Source: Mycolicibacterium sphagni
GTDB lineage: Bacteria; Actinomycetota; Actinomycetes; Mycobacteriales; Mycobacteriaceae
Length of the DNA: 64,000 nt
Direction of reading: 5' to 3'
Assembly (NCBI RefSeq): GCF_013337765.1
Contig: NZ_VBSB01000005.1
Span: 496,001 to 560,000, forward strand
The notes beneath the pieces are model-generated. The model saw only the letters and a list, made by a program, of their open reading frames with translations. It was not told where the DNA came from and made no database searches. Each line of letters starts with the position of its first letter. The first letter of the stretch is position 1. Positions 1-7,374 of this stretch are shown here, in pieces. A program made the translations under genes and the position numbers.

Positions 1-1
1 T

Positions 2-121
2 ACGCTGGTGCACAACACCATTGATGCGATCATGTCATGCCCGAAGGGACACGTCGAGGTGGTGGCGAACTACACCGCGTTCCTTTCGCTGACCCGCACG
101 TTGGGGCGGATGGGTGGCTGA
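2..121 (+). CDS. murT: MurT, lipid II isoglutaminyl synthase ligase subunit (3' end only)
   Basis: Only the last 39 codons are in the window, running to a TGA at 119-121. The tail carries a NYTAF motif, typical of the C-terminal DUF1727 domain of Mur-ligase-like MurT. MurT with GatD amidates the D-Glu of the peptidoglycan stem peptide on lipid II in the cytoplasm. The next gene (gatD) starts inside this one with an 8-base overlap, the usual translationally coupled murT-gatD arrangement. Identification rests on the short tail plus the GatD neighbour; the catalytic part lies outside the window. Confidence 0.8.
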   Translation, partial: TLVHNTIDAIMSCPKGHVEVVANYTAFLSLTRTLGRMGG

Positions 122-824
122 CGTTCAGATCGGGCTGGTGCTGCCCGACGTGATGGGCACCTACGGTGACGGTGGCAATGCCGTCGTGCTGCGACAGCGG
201 TTGCGGCTGCGCGGAATTGCGGCCGAGATCGTCGAGATCACGCTGGCTGACCCGGTGCCCGACTCGCTGGATCTCTACACCCTCGGCGGGGCCGAGGACT
301 ACGCGCAGCGACTGGCCACCAAACACCTTCTGGCACATCAGGGTTTACAGCGCGCTGCCGCTCGCGGCGCTCCGGTGCTGGCGATCTGCGCGGCGATCCA
401 GGTGCTGGGCCATTGGTATGAGACGTCTGCCGGTGAGCGGGTCGAGGGTGTCGGCCTGTTGGATGTGACGACCTCGCCGCAGCCCAGTCGCACCATCGGC
501 GAAGTGGTGTCCACCCCATTGGTCGACGGTATGACGCTACCGCTGACGGGATTCGAAAACCACCGCGGTGGAACGGTTTTAGGTCCGGACGCGCGGCCGC
601 TGGCAGCGGTGATCAAGGGCGCGGGCAACCGCGCGGGCGACGGCTTCGACGGCGCCGTGCAGGGCAGCGTGGTGGCGACCTATCTGCACGGCCCGTGCCT
701 GGCACGCAATCCCGAGCTGGCAGACCTGCTGCTGTCGCGGGTCGTCGGTCCGCTGGAGCCCCTGGAGCTGACCGAAGTCGAGCAGCTGCGCCGTGAGCGA
801 CTGGCCGCCCCCCGCCGCGCCTGA
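114..824 (+). CDS. gatD: GatD, glutamine amidotransferase subunit of lipid II isoglutaminyl synthase (CobB/CobQ-like)
   Basis: A 236-residue class I glutamine amidotransferase of the CobQ-like type (Rv3713 family). It should release ammonia from glutamine and pass it to MurT to amidate D-Glu of the stem peptide. The nucleophile elbow is the ICAAIQVLG segment near residues 91-99 with Cys92. The late YLHGP motif supplies the catalytic His. The more usual elbow reads ICAGMQ, so this copy varies slightly around the active Cys. The GTG start at 114 overlaps the murT stop. The gene ends 16 bases before repeat copy A at 841. Confidence 0.93.
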   Translation: MADVQIGLVLPDVMGTYGDGGNAVVLRQRLRLRGIAAEIVEITLADPVPDSLDLYTLGGAEDYAQRLATKHLLAHQGLQRAAARGAPVLAICAAIQVLGHWYETSAGERVEGVGLLDVTTSPQPSRTIGEVVSTPLVDGMTLPLTGFENHRGGTVLGPDARPLAAVIKGAGNRAGDGFDGAVQGSVVATYLHGPCLARNPELADLLLSRVVGPLEPLELTEVEQLRRERLAAPRRA

Positions 825-840
825 GCTTTCTGCCTCTTTA

Positions 841-902
841 CGCCCAAACCGACATTACGCAGCGAAAGTGCGAGTAGATCGCGACATTTCGTCGATCTCG
901 GC
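841..902 (-). repeat. 62-bp dispersed repeat, copy A (3' flank of gatD; contains the 3' end of the DUF559 gene)
   Basis: Read on the minus strand, this 62-bp element starts GCCGAGATCGACGAAATG and ends GTCGGTTTGGGCG. It matches copy B (1769-1830) at 57 of 62 positions and copy C (45690-45751) at 54 of 62, counted by eye. It lies 16 bases after the gatD stop. The GAGATCGACGA / TCGCGATCTACTC part can fold into an imperfect hairpin. The TAA stop of the DUF559 gene (855-857) lies inside it, so about 13 C-terminal residues of that protein come from the repeat. Confidence 0.85.
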
Positions 903-1736
903 ACCACCTCGGCGAAGAAATGCCTCCTTCGCCCGCCACAGCACCTCAGCGTGTCTGTCTTCCGCGATGACCCGAATGACTTCCCACCCGTGCCGTTCGA
1001 CCATTGGTAGACGTCGAACGTCCCGCACGTATTGACGACGGTCGCTGCGGTGTTGGTCTCCGTCGTATTCGAAGGCCAGCTTGATGTCGGGATATCCCAT
1101 GTCGAGAAAGGCAACCGGAACGCCGCCTTCGAAGATCGGAATCTGGGTCTCGGGTGCCGGTAGTCCGCCGTCGATCAGGAGCAGGCGCAGCCAGCTTTCC
1201 TTGGGCGACTCCGCGCCAGCATCAACTAGCGGTAGCAAGTCCCGCAGCTGACGCACGCCTCTGACAGCCCCGTACCGGTGCATCAGCATCTCCACGTCCT
1301 CGGCTGCGAATGGCGCTGCTCGCATCAGCGCGTCCAAGCGGGCCAACGCCGTTGCGCGCTTGAGATATCGCCCCATGTCGAAAGCGGTGCGCGACGGTGT
1401 TGTGACGAGAAGGTCGTCGTCACCTTCGACTTCGTCGTCGGCGAGACGATCCATTCGGACGGTCAGTCCGGGCTGTCGGCGTCGCTCATCGACGAGGACT
1501 TCGATCAGTTCGTCGTCGTCGACCCACTGCGCCCCGTGCAGCGCAGACGCCGCCACACCCGCAATCACGCCAGTTCGGTTCGTATACAGCCAAGCCCCAT
1601 ACGCGTAATCACGTAACGATGGTGAGGCGTACTTCGGGACATAAACGCCGCGGTACATCCGCCGATACCAGCGCTGGAGGTCGTGGCGGGACAGGCCATC
1701 GGCCAGCGCTTCCCTGCCTAGAAATACTTCAGTCAT
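855..1736 (-). CDS. DUF559 protein: AbiEi-like N-terminal domain plus Vsr-like nuclease-fold C-terminal domain
   Basis: A 293-residue protein. The N-terminal ~90 residues (LSRHDLQRWYRR, RGVYVP) look like the winged-helix domain of AbiEi-type proteins. Residues ~180-275 carry the DUF559/Vsr-like pattern: PKESWLRLL, then FLDMGYPD, then AFEYDGDQHR, which supplies candidate acidic metal ligands. No AbiEii nucleotidyltransferase partner lies next to it, so a toxin-antitoxin role is unsupported. From memory, Rv3714c sits at the same place in M. tuberculosis, so the gene may be ancestral here. The last residues (EIDEMSRSTRT) are encoded by repeat copy A, and copy B lies just upstream of the start in inverted orientation. 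Function in mycobacteria is unknown. Confidence 0.8.
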   Translation of the reverse strand: MTEVFLGREALADGLSRHDLQRWYRRMYRGVYVPKYASPSLRDYAYGAWLYTNRTGVIAGVAASALHGAQWVDDDELIEVLVDERRRQPGLTVRMDRLADDEVEGDDDLLVTTPSRTAFDMGRYLKRATALARLDALMRAAPFAAEDVEMLMHRYGAVRGVRQLRDLLPLVDAGAESPKESWLRLLLIDGGLPAPETQIPIFEGGVPVAFLDMGYPDIKLAFEYDGDQHRSDRRQYVRDVRRLPMVERHGWEVIRVIAEDRHAEVLWRAKEAFLRRGGAEIDEMSRSTRTFAA

Positions 1737-1768
1737 GTCGGCATCGTCGCTGCGGGGTCCGACAGCTC

Positions 1769-1830
1769 GCCGAGATCGACGAAATGTCGCGATCTACTCG
1801 AACTTCTTCTGCGAAATGTCGGTTTGGGCG
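1769..1830 (+). repeat. 62-bp dispersed repeat, copy B (3' flank of recR)
   Basis: A near-identical 62-bp copy in the opposite orientation to copy A. It sits between the start of the DUF559 gene (1736) and the stop of recR (1841), and its GGTTTGGGCG end lies 10 bases from the recR stop. Five positions differ from copy A. One of them removes the in-frame TAA that copy A supplies to the DUF559 gene. Together with copy A it brackets the DUF559 gene as inverted repeats about 870 bp apart. Confidence 0.85.
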
Positions 1831-1840
1831 TCGGGGGCAG

Positions 1841-2452
1841 CTAGACCATCTGGCGGCGGCCAGACAGGGCGCGGCCCAGTGTCAGCTCGTCGGCGAACTC
1901 CAGGTCACCGCCCATCGGCAGGCCCGAAGCGATGCGCGACACGGTGAGCCCGGGGATGTCGCGCAGGATCCGCACCAGATAGGTGGCAGTCGCCTCACCC
2001 TCGGTGTTCGGGTCGGTCGCGATGATGACCTCGGTGATGTCCACCCCATCGACTCGTTCACCAATTCTATTGAGCAACTGTCGAATTCGCAGCTGATCCG
2101 GCCCTACGCCAGACAGCGGATCCAGCGCGCCGCCCAGCACGTGATAGCGCCCGCGGAACTCACGGGTGCGTTCGACGGCCTGCACGTCCTTGGGCTCCTC
2201 GACCACACACACCAGCGTCCCGTCCCGGCGTGCGTCGCTGCAGATTCGGCAGCGCTCGTTATCGGAGACGTTGCCGCACACCTCGCAGAACTGCACGCCG
2301 TCACGAACCCTGCCCAGCGCCGCGGTCAGCCGATCGATATCCGGCGGCTCCACCGACAGCAGGTGGAAGGCGATCCGCTGCGCACTCTTGGGACCGACGC
2401 CCGGCAGCTTGCCGAGCTCGTCGATCAGATCCTGGACAGGGCCTTCGAACAA
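1841..2452 (-). CDS. recR: Recombination mediator protein RecR
   Basis: A 203-residue RecR, the usual length. It has an N-terminal helix-hairpin-helix ([19 protein letters not shown]), a four-cysteine zinc finger (CEVCG...CRIC) near residues 57-72, and a Toprim domain from ~80 (VVEEPKD ... GGALDPLSG). RecR works with RecO to load RecA at gaps and also in single-strand annealing. The TTG start at 2452 is chosen because the family begins MFEGPVQDL, and because GGAGG lies about 11 bases upstream, within the end of ybaB. The ybaB-recR pairing is conserved in bacteria and implies co-transcription. Confidence 0.97.
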   Translation of the reverse strand: MFEGPVQDLIDELGKLPGVGPKSAQRIAFHLLSVEPPDIDRLTAALGRVRDGVQFCEVCGNVSDNERCRICSDARRDGTLVCVVEEPKDVQAVERTREFRGRYHVLGGALDPLSGVGPDQLRIRQLLNRIGERVDGVDITEVIIATDPNTEGEATATYLVRILRDIPGLTVSRIASGLPMGGDLEFADELTLGRALSGRRQMV

Positions 2453-2457
2453 AGAAG

Positions 2458-2841
2458 TCAGGCCTCCGGTAGACCCGGTGCGGCCTGACCGGCCAGCGGA
2501 CCGAGATGAGTCTGCGCGAGGATCGCGAACTGACGGGCCGCATCGGCGAGCGCGCCGACGATCAGGTCCTGCAGTGTCTCGATGTCGGACGGGTCGACGA
2601 CCTTCGGGTCGATCCGCACCGCGGCCACTTCCCCGCTGCCCTTCATGGTCACCTGCACCAGCCCACCGCCGGCCTGGCCGTGCACCTCGGATGCGGCCAA
2701 CGCCGCCTGGGCCTCCATCAGCTTCTGCTGCATTTCCTGCGCCTGCGCCAACGCGGCCTGCAGACCCGGCATCAACTGGTCACGCATCTCCTCGGCCCGC
2801 TCGCGAAATCCCTCCAGGTTGGGTATCTCACCGGGTTGCAT
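2458..2841 (-). CDS. YbaB/EbfC family nucleoid-associated protein
   Basis: A 127-residue YbaB/EbfC-family DNA-binding protein (Rv3716c family). An N-terminal amphipathic helix (~10-50, rich in Q, E and A) leads into the beta-sheet core with [16 protein letters not shown] and a [10 protein letters not shown] helix, the family signature. YbaB dimers bind DNA non-specifically and compact the nucleoid. The gene precedes recR by five bases, as in most bacteria. The ATG at 2841 is preceded by a purine-rich stretch. The C-terminal ~20 residues ([14 protein letters not shown]) form an actinobacterial extension of unknown role. Confidence 0.95.
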   Translation of the reverse strand: MQPGEIPNLEGFRERAEEMRDQLMPGLQAALAQAQEMQQKLMEAQAALAASEVHGQAGGGLVQVTMKGSGEVAAVRIDPKVVDPSDIETLQDLIVGALADAARQFAILAQTHLGPLAGQAAPGLPEA

Positions 2842-2945
2842 GACAGTCTCCTTGCGTCTCGGTCTCGACTTGGTTGCGCCTGCGCATTAGGGCGGTCAGC
2901 GACTTCAAGCCTAGACGGCAAAGAGTTACGGTGACGCGCGTGCTT

Positions 2946-3701
2946 ATGTCCACCCGCACGCGTGTCGTCGCCGCAGCATGCACCGCCATGTTGCTGGCCG
3001 CGTCGACGGTGATCACCCCGCTTGCCCACGCCGTACCCAACATCGCCGGGATGATCGTCTTCCTCGATCCCGGCCACAACGGCGCCAACGACGCATCGCT
3101 GACCAAGCAGGTGCCCACCGGCCGCGGCGGCACCAAGGACTGCCAGACGTCGGGCACCACCACCGACGACGGCTTCCCCGAGCACACCTTCAACTGGGAC
3201 ACGGTGCTGCTGATCCGCCAGATGCTGACCCAGCTCGGTGTGCGCACCGCCATGTCCCGCGGTAACGACAACCAGGTCGCGGCGTGCGTCGACGAACGTG
3301 CCGCGATGGCCAACGCCCTGGCGCCCAACGCCGTCGTATCCATCCACGCCGACGGCGGCCCGGCGACCGGCCGCGGCTTCCACGTCAACTACTCCAGCCC
3401 GCCGCTGAACCAGGCGCAGGCCGGCCCGTCGGTCCAGCTGGCCAAGATCATGCGCGATCAGATGGTCGCCTCCGGCCTGCCTGCCGCCAACTACATCGGC
3501 TCAGACGGCCTGTACGGGCGCTCCGACCTGGCCGGGCTGAACCTGGCCCAGTACCCCTCGGTGCTGGTCGAATGCGGCAACATGAAGAACCCGGCCGACT
3601 CCGCGCTGATGGAAAGCCCGGAGGGCCGCCAGAAGATCGCGGCCGCGGTGGTCCAGGGCATCGCGGCGTTCCTGGCCACTCAACCGGCCAGGACCAGTTA
3701 G
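2946..3701 (+). CDS. ami1: N-acetylmuramoyl-L-alanine amidase (Ami1/Rv3717 type), secreted
   Basis: An Amidase_3-family zinc hydrolase that cleaves the bond between MurNAc and the L-Ala of the stem peptide in the periplasm. The ATG at 2946 gives a clean signal peptide (TRTRVVAAACTAMLLAAS ... AHA). A GTG at 2931 is an alternative. Zinc ligands are the His in FLDPGHNG, the Glu in PEHTFNWD and the His in SIHADGG. The catalytic Glu lies in VLVECGNMKN. Two cysteines (KDCQTS, AACVDER) match the disulphide of the Rv3717 fold. There is no cell-wall-binding domain, as in Rv3717. The 3' end overlaps the convergent SRPBCC gene by 4 bases. Confidence 0.93.
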   Translation: MSTRTRVVAAACTAMLLAASTVITPLAHAVPNIAGMIVFLDPGHNGANDASLTKQVPTGRGGTKDCQTSGTTTDDGFPEHTFNWDTVLLIRQMLTQLGVRTAMSRGNDNQVAACVDERAAMANALAPNAVVSIHADGGPATGRGFHVNYSSPPLNQAQAGPSVQLAKIMRDQMVASGLPAANYIGSDGLYGRSDLAGLNLAQYPSVLVECGNMKNPADSALMESPEGRQKIAAAVVQGIAAFLATQPARTS

Positions 3702-4135
3702 GCCTCGACGGCCTTCTTCAGATTCGCCAGTACCTCGTCCTGAATCCGGCGCAGGCCCAGCGGCGCGAAGGTCTTCTCGAAGAAGCCCCCGATACCGCCC
3801 GCACCGTTCCACGTGGTCTTGACGGTGACGCTGGAGCCCGGTCCGGCCGGTGCGACGGTCCAGTTGATCACCATCGACGAGTTCGCGTCCTTCTCGATGA
3901 CGGTGTGACCGGCGACGTCGACGGCGACCTGCACGTCACGCACCCGCGACTTGGTGGCCTGCAGCTTCCACTTCGCGACGGTCCCCGGGCCCTGGCCGCC
4001 CTCCAACACCTGGTACTCGCTGTACTGCGGCGACAGGATCTTCGGGCGCACGCCCTGGTAGTCGGCGATCGCGGCGAGAACGGTCGCTGGTTCGGCGTCG
4101 ATCAAGATCGTGCTAGCGGCGCTAACCTGTCCCAT
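3698..4135 (-). CDS. SRPBCC (START-like) superfamily protein, Rv3718c family
   Basis: A 145-residue single-domain SRPBCC/polyketide-cyclase-like protein with a predicted hydrophobic ligand pocket. It begins MGQVSAASTILIDAEP, and the C-terminal long helix (PLGLRRIQDEVLANLKK) is typical of the fold. The ATG at 4135 is preceded by GAGGAG at good spacing, which decides against an upstream start that would run into the divergent oxidoreductase gene. Ligand and role are unknown. It is transcribed divergently from the FAD/methyltransferase pair, leaving room to suspect a lipid ligand, but that is inference. Confidence 0.85.
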   Translation of the reverse strand: MGQVSAASTILIDAEPATVLAAIADYQGVRPKILSPQYSEYQVLEGGQGPGTVAKWKLQATKSRVRDVQVAVDVAGHTVIEKDANSSMVINWTVAPAGPGSSVTVKTTWNGAGGIGGFFEKTFAPLGLRRIQDEVLANLKKAVEA

Positions 4136-4224
4136 CAGGCAATACTCCTCGGGTGACGGCGGTTTGGGTGTGATCCACCAGCCATGCGGTCGCATCGGCT
4201 GGGGCTGCGGACTAGCGTAGTCGT

Positions 4225-5598
4225 GTGCCTGTTTCCACAGCACTGACAGCTCATACCGAAGGCGTGGATCGGCTCCTGGCGAGCTATCACGCCATTCCGA
4301 CGAACGCCTCGATACGCCTGGCCAAACCCACCTCTAACCTGTTCCGCGCCCGCGCCAAACGCACCGCCCCCGGCCTCGATGTCTCGGGCCTGACCGGCGT
4401 GATCTCCGTCGACCAGGCGGCCAAGACCGCCGACGTCGCCGGCATGTGCACCTACGAAGACCTCGTCGCAGCGACCCTGCCCTACGGCCTGTCCCCGCTG
4501 GTGGTCCCGCAGCTCAAAACGATCACTCTGGGTGGCGCGGTGACGGGGCTGGGCATCGAGTCGGCGTCGTTCCGTAACGGCCTGCCGCACGAGTCGGTCA
4601 TCGAGATGGACATCCTCACCGGCTCGGGTGAAGTCATCACCGCCAGCCGCGAACACCACCCAGACCTGTTTCGAAGCTTCCCCAATTCCTATGGCACCCT
4701 TGGCTATTCGGTACGGCTCCGGATCGAGCTGGAACCGGTCAAGCCGTTCGTAGCGCTCAAGCACCTGAGGTTTCACACGCTGGCCGAGCTGATCGCGGCG
4801 ATGGATCGCATCATCGAGACCAGCGGATACGAGGGTGCGCGGGTCGACTACCTCGACGGCGTGGTGTTCAGCGCCGACGAGAGCTACCTGTGCCTGGGCA
4901 TGCAGACCGGCGCCGCCGGCGCGGTCAGCGACTACACCGGCCAGGACATCTACTACCGGTCCATCCAGCATCCCGACGGGGTGAAGGACGACCGCCTGAC
5001 CATCCACGACTACCTGTGGCGCTGGGACACCGACTGGTTCTGGTGCTCGCGGGCATTCGGCGCGCAGAACCCGAAGCTTCGCCGGTTCTGGCCACGGCGC
5101 TACCGGCGCAGCAGCTTCTACTGGAAGCTCATCGGCTACGACCAGAAGTTCAACATCGCCGACCGGATCGAGGCCCGCAACGGCCGCCCTCCCCTGGAAC
5201 GGGTAGTCCAGGACGTCGAAGTGCCGATCGAACGCACCGAGGAGTTCCTGAACTGGTTCTTGACCGACGTCCCCATCGAACCGATCTGGCTGTGCCCGCT
5301 GCGACTGCACGACGCGGGGGGCTGGCCGCTGTACCCACTGCGAGCCGGACACACCTATGTGAACATCGGATTCTGGTCGTCCGTCCCGGCCGGGCCGACA
5401 CCCGGCCACACCAATCGGCTCATCGAAGAGAAGATCAGCGATCTCGACGGCCACAAGTCGCTGTATTCCGACGCGTTCTACAGCCGGGAAGAGTTTGACG
5501 AACTCTATGGCGGCGAAACGTATAAGACCGTAAAGAAGACCTACGACCCCGATTCACGGCTGCTCGACCTCTACGCAAAGGCGGTGCAACGACAATGA
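4225..5598 (+). CDS. FAD-binding oxidoreductase, probable 10-methylene fatty acyl reductase (BfaB/TmsA-like, Rv3719 family)
   Basis: A 457-residue flavoprotein with a PCMH-type FAD-binding domain (~20-200: LAKPTSNLFR, VPQLKTITLGGAVTGLGIES, LPHESVIEMDILTGSGE) followed by a substrate-domain half ending in YDPDSRLLDLYAKAV. Together with the next gene it has the layout described for tuberculostearate synthesis. There a SAM-dependent enzyme makes a 10-methylene acyl chain from oleoyl lipid, and the FAD enzyme reduces it to 10-methyl. The GTG start at 4225 is followed by an ATGA overlap with the methyltransferase, so the two are translationally coupled. The specific role is inferred from pairing; the FAD-binding family is clear. 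Confidence 0.8.
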   Translation: MPVSTALTAHTEGVDRLLASYHAIPTNASIRLAKPTSNLFRARAKRTAPGLDVSGLTGVISVDQAAKTADVAGMCTYEDLVAATLPYGLSPLVVPQLKTITLGGAVTGLGIESASFRNGLPHESVIEMDILTGSGEVITASREHHPDLFRSFPNSYGTLGYSVRLRIELEPVKPFVALKHLRFHTLAELIAAMDRIIETSGYEGARVDYLDGVVFSADESYLCLGMQTGAAGAVSDYTGQDIYYRSIQHPDGVKDDRLTIHDYLWRWDTDWFWCSRAFGAQNPKLRRFWPRRYRRSSFYWKLIGYDQKFNIADRIEARNGRPPLERVVQDVEVPIERTEEFLNWFLTDVPIEPIWLCPLRLHDAGGWPLYPLRAGHTYVNIGFWSSVPAGPTPGHTNRLIEEKISDLDGHKSLYSDAFYSREEFDELYGGETYKTVKKTYDPDSRLLDLYAKAVQRQ

Positions 5599-6908
5599 CG
5601 ACCTACCGTGACAACGCGGCCCACGCGCCGGGGCGGTTCAGCCTGGCCGAGATCCTGGAGATCTTCGCTGCCGGCGGCGAACTGCCCCTGAAGTTCACCG
5701 CCTACGACGGCAGTAGTGCGGGCCCCGCCGACGCCGAGTTGGGTCTGGACCTGCTCACCCCGCGCGGCACCACTTATCTGGCCACCGCCCCTGGCGATTT
5801 GGGCCTGGCTCGCGCCTACGTCGCCGGCGATCTGGAGATGCACGGTGTGCACCCCGGTGACCCGTACGAGCTGCTGCGGGGGCTCGCTCAGAACCTCGAC
5901 TTCAAGCTGCCGCCACCGCGGGTACTGGTCGACATCGTGCGCTCGATCGGCATCGAGCACCTCAAGCCGATCGCCCCGCCGCCGCAGGAGGCACTGCCCC
6001 GGTGGCGCCGATTCGCTGAGGGTCTGCGCCACAGCAAGCGGCGCGACGCCGATGCCATCCACCACCACTACGACGTGTCCAACACGTTCTACGAGTGGGT
6101 GCTCGGCCCGTCGATGACCTACACCTGCGCGTGCTATCCCACCGCGGATGCGACGCTGGAGGAGGCGCAGGACAACAAGTACCGCTTGGTGTTCGAGAAG
6201 CTGCGCCTACAGCCCGGCGACCGGCTGCTCGACGTCGGCTGCGGCTGGGGCGGGATGGTTCGTTACGCGGCCAAGCAGGGCGTGAAGGCCATCGGCGTCA
6301 CGCTGTCGCGTGAGCAGGCCGCCTGGGCACAGAAGGCGATCGCCGAACAGGGGCTGGCCGATCTGGCCGAGGTACGCCACTGCGACTACCGCGATGTACT
6401 GGAGAGCGGTTTCGACGCGGTGTCCTCGATCGGGCTGACAGAGCACATCGGGGTCGCGAACTATCCGGCGTACTTCGGCTTCCTGAAGTCCAAGCTGCGC
6501 GTCGGGGGGCTGCTGCTCAATCACTGCATCACCCGCCCGGACAACAAGACCGGGCCCAGCGCAGGCGGTTTCATCGATCGCTACGTCTTCCCCGACGGGG
6601 AGCTCACCGGCTCCGGGCGCATCATCTCCGAGGCGCAGGACATGGGCCTGGAGGTGGTGCACGAGGAGAACCTGCGCCACCACTACGCGATGACGCTGCG
6701 CGACTGGTGCCGCAACCTCGTGGAGCACTGGGACGAGGCCGTTGAGGAGGTCGGCCTGGCCACTGCCAAGGTCTGGGGCTTGTACATGGCCGGATCGCGC
6801 GTTGGCTTTGAGACCAATGTGGTTCAGCTGCACCAGGTGTTGGCGGTCAAGCTCGACGAGCGAGGCGGCGACGCCGGCCTGCCGCTGCGGCCGTGGTGGA
6901 ACGTCTGA
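5595..6908 (+). CDS. SAM-dependent methyltransferase, cyclopropane-fatty-acyl synthase family (BfaA/TmsB-like, Rv3720 family)
   Basis: A 437-residue CFA-synthase-family enzyme. An N-terminal domain (~1-145) is followed by the Rossmann methyltransferase domain with the SAM loop LLDVGCGWGGM near residues 211-221. Family motifs YDVSNTFYEWVLG, MTYTCAC and SIGLTEHIG are present, the last matching the active-site region that binds bicarbonate in CFA synthases. It acts on unsaturated acyl chains of membrane phospholipids. Coupled by ATGA to the FAD oxidoreductase upstream, it most likely adds the methylene group for 10-methylstearate. A plain cyclopropane synthase remains possible. Confidence 0.82.
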   Translation: MTTYRDNAAHAPGRFSLAEILEIFAAGGELPLKFTAYDGSSAGPADAELGLDLLTPRGTTYLATAPGDLGLARAYVAGDLEMHGVHPGDPYELLRGLAQNLDFKLPPPRVLVDIVRSIGIEHLKPIAPPPQEALPRWRRFAEGLRHSKRRDADAIHHHYDVSNTFYEWVLGPSMTYTCACYPTADATLEEAQDNKYRLVFEKLRLQPGDRLLDVGCGWGGMVRYAAKQGVKAIGVTLSREQAAWAQKAIAEQGLADLAEVRHCDYRDVLESGFDAVSSIGLTEHIGVANYPAYFGFLKSKLRVGGLLLNHCITRPDNKTGPSAGGFIDRYVFPDGELTGSGRIISEAQDMGLEVVHEENLRHHYAMTLRDWCRNLVEHWDEAVEEVGLATAKVWGLYMAGSRVGFETNVVQLHQVLAVKLDERGGDAGLPLRPWWNV

Positions 6909-6923
6909 CCTTCTGCTCCATGG

Positions 6924-7292
6924 TTAGACGGCCGATCCGGGCAGCGGACCGCCGCAGCGATTCTTGATGTCCACCAACGGTTGTCGAATGCCTGTGATGT
7001 CGGACGCCGTTTGCGGGTTGGCGGCCATATAGGCCTTTACCCGCTGGAGCACCTGCGCGCGGGGAACGCCGGCAAGACTGGTGAAGAAGGCGTTGACGTC
7101 GGGATGAGTGAACAAGTAGGCCGACGTCGCGGCCTGCACACCCATGCGCACACCCTCCATATCGGCAGCGGTGCAATTCGGCGGCGGCGCATCGGGATCC
7201 GCTGCCGCAGAAGGAATTTGGCCAAACATGGCGACCGCGATCGCGCCACATCCGACCAGCGTGGCCACTAGTCGACGAGTGTCGATGCTCAT
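6924..7292 (-). CDS. Hemophore-like exported haem-binding protein family
   Basis: A 122-residue exported protein. Its signal peptide (RRLVATLVGCGAIAVAMFG ... SAAA) is followed by a small helical domain with two cysteines (NCTAADMEG and KNRCGG) and an aromatic helix (SAYLFTHPDVNAFF). This is the layout of mycobacterial hemophore-related proteins such as the Rv0203 group. The ATG at 7292 is preferred because longer starts would put charged residues before the signal. It is convergent with the methyltransferase gene. Haem binding is a family-level suggestion; no residue here proves it. Confidence 0.7.
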   Translation of the reverse strand: MSIDTRRLVATLVGCGAIAVAMFGQIPSAAADPDAPPPNCTAADMEGVRMGVQAATSAYLFTHPDVNAFFTSLAGVPRAQVLQRVKAYMAANPQTASDITGIRQPLVDIKNRCGGPLPGSAV

Positions 7293-7374
7293 GCGTCGAC
7301 GGTAGGTGCCTGCGCGCCAGTGCGCTTCACAGCACAGGAAAGACACAGGGCGCAACGAGATGCTTCACAGAACA

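Noticed and set aside
841..1830. A classical insertion sequence or MITE-type transposon with 62-bp terminal repeats
   Set aside because: The internal protein has no transposase motifs, no target-site duplication was seen outside the repeats, and a DUF559 gene seems to sit at the same locus in M. tuberculosis; kept only as an open hypothesis in the findings.
4135..5454. A 439-codon open frame opposite the FAD oxidoreductase
   Set aside because: It overlaps a gene with clear family motifs and encodes an unstructured, Val/Asp/Gly-rich product, as expected from codon-bias shadowing.
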